Positions 4,603-5,190 of a DNA stretch of 5,190 nucleotides are shown here, in pieces (position 1 is the first letter of the stretch; each line of letters starts with the position of its first letter). Source of the DNA: Candidatus Bathycorpusculum sp. (GTDB lineage Archaea > Thermoproteota > Bathyarchaeia > Bathyarchaeales > Bathycorpusculaceae); NCBI GenBank assembly GCA_009779045.1, contig WREZ01000105.1, positions 1 to 5,190 on the forward strand, written 5' to 3'. The notes under the pieces are model-generated. The model searched no databases. It had not been told where the DNA came from and was given only the letters and a program-made list of their open reading frames with translations. The translations under genes were made by a program, and so were the position numbers.

Positions 4603-5190
4603 ATGCACGTATGCCTGATAAACCCACCTAGAATTCAACCCAAAGCTTGGGGAAAACCAAGTGTTTACCAACCTATGGACATATCATATGTAGCCGCAGT
4701 ACTTGAAAAAAAACACAATGTACTAGTTATTGATGTACCTAACGAGGGCTGGGAACTTCTAGAAGAAATCGAAGGCGGCAAATATCGACAAGGATTACCT
4801 AACACAGAAATTGTATCTCGAATACAAAAATTCCAACCCCAACTTATCGTTATATCCGTACCCTATTCAGGCTGGTCAACAGCAGCTTTTGATGTAGCAA
4901 AAACCATTAAATCTGCCACTGCCAACCAAAACATCAAAATTGCACTTATAGGCTTACACGCCTCCTCTCGTCCTAATGAATGTCTAACACAAGCCAACGT
5001 GGACTTTGTAGTAATCGGCGAACCAGAAATAACAATACTTGAACTTGCTAACACCATAGAAACAGGACACCTCCACGATTTAAAAAACGTTGCAGGCCTA
5101 AGCTTTATAGAAAACAACCAAATTATAACCACAGCACCCCGACCATTTATTGAAAATTTAGACGAGTTACCCTTTCCTGCACGCCATTTA
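4603..5190 (+). CDS. B12-binding radical SAM protein, third in array (3' truncated by window)
   Basis: The frame opens with ATG directly after an in-frame TAA (4600-4602) and stays open for 196 codons to the window edge. It shows the same N-terminal plan as the two upstream genes: INPPR (6-10), YVAAVLE (29-35), VLVIDVP (40-46), LIVISVP (81-87), LIGLHASS (115-122), VIGEPE (137-142) and the linker LDELPFPARHL (186-196), which in the twins sits about 25-29 residues before the CxxxCxxC loop. The radical SAM core is therefore predicted just beyond the window. This copy has diverged: its N-terminal domain is about 16 residues longer, with an extra segment near 55-68 (EIEGGKYRQG), GG becomes IG before the conserved His (H119), and GEGE becomes GEPE. 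It is not a recent duplicate of its neighbours. Substrate unknown. Confidence 0.85.
   Translation, partial: MHVCLINPPRIQPKAWGKPSVYQPMDISYVAAVLEKKHNVLVIDVPNEGWELLEEIEGGKYRQGLPNTEIVSRIQKFQPQLIVISVPYSGWSTAAFDVAKTIKSATANQNIKIALIGLHASSRPNECLTQANVDFVVIGEPEITILELANTIETGHLHDLKNVAGLSFIENNQIITTAPRPFIENLDELPFPARHL

Noticed and set aside
4863..5132. 89-codon minus-strand frame near the window end
   Set aside because: The + strand is open for 196 codons with clear B12-binding radical SAM motifs, so the minus frame is a shadow.
1..5190. tRNA, rRNA, riboswitch, CRISPR array, insertion sequence
   Set aside because: No cloverleaf, conserved rRNA stretch, regularly spaced repeat, transposase motif or terminal inverted repeat was found on either strand by eye.

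Overview
The window looks archaeal. Candidate promoters are BRE/TATA (box A) elements, one at the spacing expected of a leaderless gene. Transcript ends look like plain T-runs or pyrimidine-rich tracts without hairpins. Two genes start at TTG, and in one a GGTGA Shine-Dalgarno at good spacing confirms it. The DNA is AT-rich. The protein set (ferredoxin-tailed aldo/keto reductase, several cobalamin-binding radical SAM proteins, a small zinc ribbon protein) is typical of anaerobes. A Bathyarchaeia-like or related uncultured anaerobic archaeon fits, but the lineage is a guess made from style, not from a marker gene.

Layout. 1-384 (+): the 3' end of an aldo/keto reductase carrying a C-terminal double [4Fe-4S] domain. 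381-1088 (-): a class I SAM-dependent methyltransferase, converging on the reductase with stop codons overlapping by 4 bp. 1089-1247: intergenic, holding the methyltransferase promoter and a T-run terminator candidate for the next gene. 1248-1493 (-): an 81-residue double-CxxC zinc ribbon protein. 1494-1698: a divergent intergenic region with two promoters, an 8-bp element repeated in inverted orientation at matching promoter positions, and a strongly T-biased tract. 1699-3084 and 3122-4507 (+): two tandem paralogous B12-binding radical SAM enzymes, both exactly 461 residues and 37 bp apart, probably one operon. 4508-4602: a terminator and a possible weak promoter. 4603-5190 (+): the N-terminal 196 residues of a third B12-binding radical SAM protein, cut by the window edge.

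Working together. The main content is the array of at least three cobalamin-binding radical SAM proteins of the BchE/GrsA/HpnP-like type. Such enzymes perform radical methylation, cyclisation or C-C bond formation on unactivated carbons, often on lipids or tetrapyrroles. The two complete ones end in basic, aromatic-rich tails that could contact a membrane. A role in archaeal lipid or cofactor modification is a reasonable hypothesis, but nothing in the sequence fixes the substrate. The reductase, methyltransferase and zinc ribbon genes lie in other transcription units, and no link to the array is shown. No RNA gene, CRISPR array or mobile element was seen.
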